NCBI GenBank assembly: GCA_016200595.1
Contig: JACQEL010000652.1
Coordinates: forward strand, 1-6,064
Direction of reading: 5' to 3'
Source: Deltaproteobacteria bacterium
GTDB lineage: Bacteria; Desulfobacterota; Binatia; Bin18
DNA length: 6,064 nt
Shown: one piece after another, positions 5,573 to 6,064 of the stretch
How the letters are laid out: each line of letters begins with the position of its first letter
Position numbering within the stretch: the stretch's first letter is position 1
The notes under the pieces: generated by a model
The model's input: only the letters and a program-made list of their open reading frames with translations
What the model was told of the DNA's origin: nothing
The model's database searches: none
Program-made: the position numbers and the translations under genes

Positions 5573-5659
5573 CAAGCGTGGTGAGGAAGAGTTTTTTCGA
5601 TTCTCTTTGACTGTAGTCTTATACAGATGTATGCAAGTGGCGGCTCACACGAAAGTGGA
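5573..5659. other. Spacer after 23S rRNA, without a 5S gene
   Basis: This 87-bp stretch lies between the terminator and the estimated 23S 3' end. It shows no 5S-like sequence and no tRNA on either strand, and is too short for a 5S gene of about 115 nt. A 6-bp complementarity (GCGGCT 5640-5645 with AGCCGC 5667-5672) spans the estimated 23S end and could form a stem in the precursor. ATACA-GA-TGTAT (5621-5632) is a second small palindrome. Confidence 0.6.

Positions 5660-6064
<405 letters not shown>

Noticed and set aside
5573..5659. A 5S rRNA or tRNA gene downstream of 23S
   Set aside because: The space is too short for 5S, and neither strand shows the conserved 5S opening or a tRNA T-loop and acceptor stem.

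Overview
The window looks like ordinary chromosome of a Gram-negative (diderm) bacterium with moderate GC content. The evidence is a UB2H-type penicillin-binding protein 1B, an exported HtrA/Do protease, a family 9 (heptosyltransferase-like) glycosyltransferase, a DUF1844 protein and the 3' end of a bacterial 23S rRNA. DUF1844, a three-cysteine LarE and a PBP1B with almost no cytoplasmic tail suggest one of the deltaproteobacteria-like phyla, but this is inference. No phage, transposon, CRISPR or plasmid signature is visible.

Left block (1-2457, minus strand): an envelope cluster read right to left. A sigma70-like promoter (2428-2457) is followed by a DUF1844 gene, then htrA three bases after its stop, then a 113-bp gap and the first 91 codons of mrcB, which runs off the left edge. 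htrA is split by a one-base frameshift at 840/841. Restoring one base gives a normal protein of about 506 residues with a signal peptide, the protease triad and two PDZ domains. Upstream of the promoter, on the same strand, lies a complete family 9 glycosyltransferase (2471-3457).

Middle block (3458-5558, plus strand): across a 38-bp divergent spacer from the glycosyltransferase lie cysK (cysteine synthase) and, 14 bp later, larE (PP-loop sulfur transferase). A 14-bp perfect hairpin follows, then a 63-residue four-cysteine zinc-ribbon protein. CysK makes cysteine. The LarE has the CxxC plus one further cysteine associated with iron-sulfur-cluster versions of the enzyme, so the group has a sulfur-metabolism flavour. 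The LarB and LarC partners are not in the window.

Right block (5545-6064): a strong hairpin with T-rich flanks on both sides, whose loop starts with the zinc-ribbon stop codon, separates these genes from the convergent 3' end of 23S rRNA (minus strand, about 405 nt visible). No 5S rRNA lies between the 23S end and this terminator, which is unusual.

I found no clearly new biological system. The points most worth checking are the htrA frameshift, the three-cysteine LarE apart from larB/larC, and the missing 5S gene.
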